A model generated the notes under the pieces. That model worked only from the letters and a program-made list of their open reading frames with translations. It was not told where the DNA came from and searched no databases. Below, piece after piece: positions 30,108 to 32,011 of a stretch of DNA of 32,011 nucleotides. Positions within the stretch are counted from its first letter, which is position 1. Every line of letters starts with the position of its first letter. Both the position numbers and the translations under genes were made by a program. Source of the stretch: Desulfosudis sp034189195 (GTDB lineage: Bacteria; Desulfobacterota; Desulfobacteria; Desulfobacterales; Desulfosudaceae); the NCBI GenBank assembly GCA_034189195.1, contig JAXHVI010000148.1:1-32011 (forward strand), given 5' to 3'.

Positions 30108-31186
30108 GCCTCTGTAAAGTCCTTGGGCGTGCTCTTGAGAAAGCCCCTGAACTGGGACTTGTCATTGGCCTTGTTGTATGCCTCTTCCGCGCTGATCCAC
30201 CCCTTGTGATACAGCATCATGATGGCGTCATCCAGAAGCTGCATGCCGTATTTTTTACCGGTCTGCATCATGGATGGCAGCTGGTGGGTCTTGGACTCGC
30301 GGATCAGGTTGCGCACCGCCGGGGTGGCGATGAGAATCTCCGGGGCCACGCACCGGCCGATCTTGTCGATGCGCTTGAACAGCACCTGGGAGATGACCGC
30401 CCGAATGCCGTCGGCCAGGGTGGAGCGGATCTGGGCCTGCTGCTCGGCCGGGAATACCTCGATGATACGGTCCACGGTCTTGGCCGCGCTGGTGGTATGC
30501 AGGGTGCCGAACACCAGGTGACCGGTGGCCGACGCCTCAATGGCCAGGGAGATGGTTTCCAGGTCCCGCATTTCGCCCACCAGAATAATGTCCGGGTCTT
30601 CACGCAGGGCACCGCGCAGGGCTGCGGAAAAAGACTTGGTGTGAATGCCCACCTCCCGGTGGCTCACGATGCAGTTTTTGCTTTCGTGAACAAACTCAAT
30701 GGGGTCTTCAACGGTGATGATGTTGTCTTTCCGGGTCCGGTTGGCCTCGTCCACGATGGCGGCCAGGGTGGTGGACTTACCGCTGCCGGTCGGGCCGGTC
30801 AGCAGCACCAGCCCCCGGGGAAGGGAGGCCAGCCTGGGCACCACCGGCGGCAGACCCAGCTGCTCGGCATTGAGAATGGTGCTGGGAATCTCCCGGAACA
30901 CGGCGCCCACGCCGTTTCTCTGCATGAAAAAATTGACGCGGTACCGGGCCAGGCCCTGAATCTCGTAACCGAAGTCCACGTCCCCGGTCTCTTCAAACAC
31001 CTTGACCTTCTCTTCAGGAGCGATCTCGTAAAGCATGGCCCGAAGGTCGTCGTTTTCCAGGACCTTGTACTTTACCCGCTCAATATCGCCCCGAACCCTG
31101 AGGGCGGGCTGCAAACCGCTGAGCAGGTGAAGGTCTGACGCGCCCTGCTCGTGCATCAGCCTGAAAAATGCATCAATTTTTGCCAT
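30104..31186 (-). CDS. pilT: Type IV pilus retraction ATPase PilT
   Basis: This 360-aa protein starts MAKIDAFFRLMHEQGASDLH, the usual PilT N-terminal domain. Walker A is LLTGPTGSGKSTTLAAI, the Asp box is IITVEDPIEFVHESKNCI, Walker B is DIILVGEMRDLETISLAI, and the His box is TGHLVFGTLHTTSA. The PilT-specific C-terminal motif appears as PAVRNLIRESKTHQLPS, close to the canonical AIRNLIRE. It depolymerises pili for twitching. It lies 73 bases after yggT and is coupled to the pilU-like gene. The two ATPases are clearly related but divergent, so this is an old duplication. Confidence 0.95.
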   Translation of the reverse strand: MAKIDAFFRLMHEQGASDLHLLSGLQPALRVRGDIERVKYKVLENDDLRAMLYEIAPEEKVKVFEETGDVDFGYEIQGLARYRVNFFMQRNGVGAVFREIPSTILNAEQLGLPPVVPRLASLPRGLVLLTGPTGSGKSTTLAAIVDEANRTRKDNIITVEDPIEFVHESKNCIVSHREVGIHTKSFSAALRGALREDPDIILVGEMRDLETISLAIEASATGHLVFGTLHTTSAAKTVDRIIEVFPAEQQAQIRSTLADGIRAVISQVLFKRIDKIGRCVAPEILIATPAVRNLIRESKTHQLPSMMQTGKKYGMQLLDDAIMMLYHKGWISAEEAYNKANDKSQFRGFLKSTPKDFTEA

Positions 31187-31259
31187 GAACGCCTCCGACG
31201 GGCCGGCATAAATGCCTGCCGGAATCTGTTAAATTGTTTCCATCCAGACGCGACGGTCT

Positions 31260-31559
31260 CTATCCCATGCGCTGGGCCATCATAAACAGGCTGTTGACTA
31301 CAAAGGCCTGCAGAAAAACAATTCCCAAAATCACCACGATGGGAGAAAAATCAAACCCGCCGAACACCGTGGGCAGGAGCCTGCGAACCCGGTACAGCAC
31401 CGGTTCGGTGAGGCTGTGAATAAACCGGACAATGGGATTGTACGGGTCCGGGCTGACCCAGGAAAGGACCGCCTGGGCGATGATCACGTACATGTAAAGG
31501 GTCAACACGATGTCGAGCACCCTTGCCACTGCCATCAGAAAATTTGCCAGTACGAACAT
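31260..31559 (-). CDS. YggT-family membrane protein
   Basis: This 99-aa protein has two hydrophobic helical regions (MAVARVLDIVLTLYMYVIIA and FSPIVVILGIVFLQAFVVNS). Between them lies the YggT signature SWVSPDPYNPIVRFIHSLTE followed by PVLYRVRRLLP. The family is small, inner-membrane and of unclear role, often encoded near pilT-like or cell-division genes. The ATG at 31559 is chosen: the frame is open upstream, but the extra 35 residues are hydrophilic, off-family, and overlap the promoter. GGCGGA lies six bases ahead. Confidence 0.88.
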   Translation of the reverse strand: MFVLANFLMAVARVLDIVLTLYMYVIIAQAVLSWVSPDPYNPIVRFIHSLTEPVLYRVRRLLPTVFGGFDFSPIVVILGIVFLQAFVVNSLFMMAQRMG

Positions 31560-31616
31560 GAATTCCGCCGTTTTTAATAAAATGCGCAGCTGCGATTGTT
31601 TTTTTTGCCAGCCATT

Positions 31617-31645
31617 AATGTAGATGGATCGCCCCAAATAGTCAA
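31617..31645 (-). promoter_or_regulatory. Sigma-70-type promoter for yggT-pilT-pilU-like operon
   Basis: -35 TTGACT (31645-31640), 17-base spacer, -10 TACATT (31622-31617). Expected start near 31610, giving a leader of about 50 bases before the yggT ATG. Confidence 0.6.
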
Positions 31646-31679
31646 GATCAAAGCCGGGCCCCAAAATCCGCGACTGATT

Positions 31680-32011
31680 TTACGCCGGGTTGTTTTGGGT
31701 GCCGCGTCGGGCGAAAAAATCGGCGCGGATGATCAATTCGCCAGAATACCGCGTTGGCCTCAAACCGTCCGCACGAAATGCCCTGATATGTTTACCCCTG
31801 GGCAACTGCTTATCACAGTACTTGATGAACTCAAGATTACGAGACGCCGGTGCTTCGTTGCCCTCACGAAATTCATCCCCGATCACCAGCCCGTTCTCCG
31901 CCAAATGCCCCACCATCGGCATATAACCCGTATATCCCTTGTATGTCATCCGGGCCGATTCTTTCTCCGCTTCAATCCCTGTCGCGTCTATATCCAACGT
32001 GTAACCAGAGA
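31680..32011 (-). pseudogene. IS1380-like transposase, partial and frameshifted
   Basis: The frame enters from the right edge as SGYTLDIDATGIEAEKESAR, followed by MTYKGYTGYMPMVGHLAENG, EFREGN and NLEFIKYC. This is the DDE catalytic region of IS1380-family transposases (first catalytic Asp in LDIDAT). After AFRAD the frame turns into unrelated GLRPTRYSGELIIRADFFAR and stops. Another frame over the same bases reads RFEANAVFW, similar to the expected family continuation, which points to a frameshift, and no C-terminal third is seen. The N-terminal part lies outside the window. Probably a dead copy. Confidence 0.75.

Noticed and set aside
30206..31138. 310-codon + strand frame opposite pilT
   Set aside because: Antisense shadow with Gly/His/Gln-rich content; pilT motifs on the - strand are complete.

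Overview
The window looks like a chromosomal segment of an anaerobic, probably sulfate-reducing Desulfobacterota (Desulfobacterales-like). This is inferred from gene content and style: a GTP-type PEP carboxykinase, a DUF6178-type protein, tandem PilT-family ATPases, PUFA-synthase-like polyketide synthases, and intergenic dispersed repeats of a kind I associate with that group. No rRNA, tRNA or CRISPR array was seen.

Left flank (1-7113, all + strand, GC-rich by eye): 3' part of rdgB, an overlapping nitroreductase, pckG with a textbook terminator, an AmpG/PAT-like MFS transporter, and a DUF6178-like protein. The gaps between them carry hairpins, inverted dispersed repeats and degenerate CGAT-type hexamer tracts.

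Central accessory region (about 7.3-27.2 kb, all gene calls on the - strand): an apparent single lipid/polyketide operon running from 25948 down to 7563. In transcription order it holds a 2324-aa synthase (KS-AT-ACP-ACP-ACP-KR-DH, PfaA-like), a 1529-aa synthase (KS-AT-DH plus what looks like half a phosphopantetheinyl transferase), a free ACP, an alkaline-phosphatase-superfamily enzyme, an alpha/beta hydrolase, an overlapping PAPS-type sulfotransferase, a secreted propeller-like protein, and a stand-alone acyltransferase. Most junctions up to the sulfotransferase are overlaps or gaps of a few to about 30 bases. It resembles the PUFA/heterocyst-glycolipid 'secondary lipid' synthases, but I see no PfaD-type enoyl reductase, no chain-length factor and no complete PPTase. 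A working model is that the two synthases and free ACP build an unsaturated or hydroxylated acyl chain, and the hydrolase, sulfotransferase and AP-superfamily enzyme release or modify it. The product is unknown. The region is bounded by possible mobile-element debris (7.3-7.5 kb) on one side, and by a repeat-rich gap and a PIN/ribbon-helix-helix toxin-antitoxin pair on the other.

Right flank: a small nitroreductase (+), then a - strand operon reading yggT, pilT, a pilU-like ATPase, a zinc-ribbon/pseudo-receiver protein and a 54-aa protein, with a good sigma-70-type promoter in front of yggT. The right edge is a broken IS1380-like transposase.
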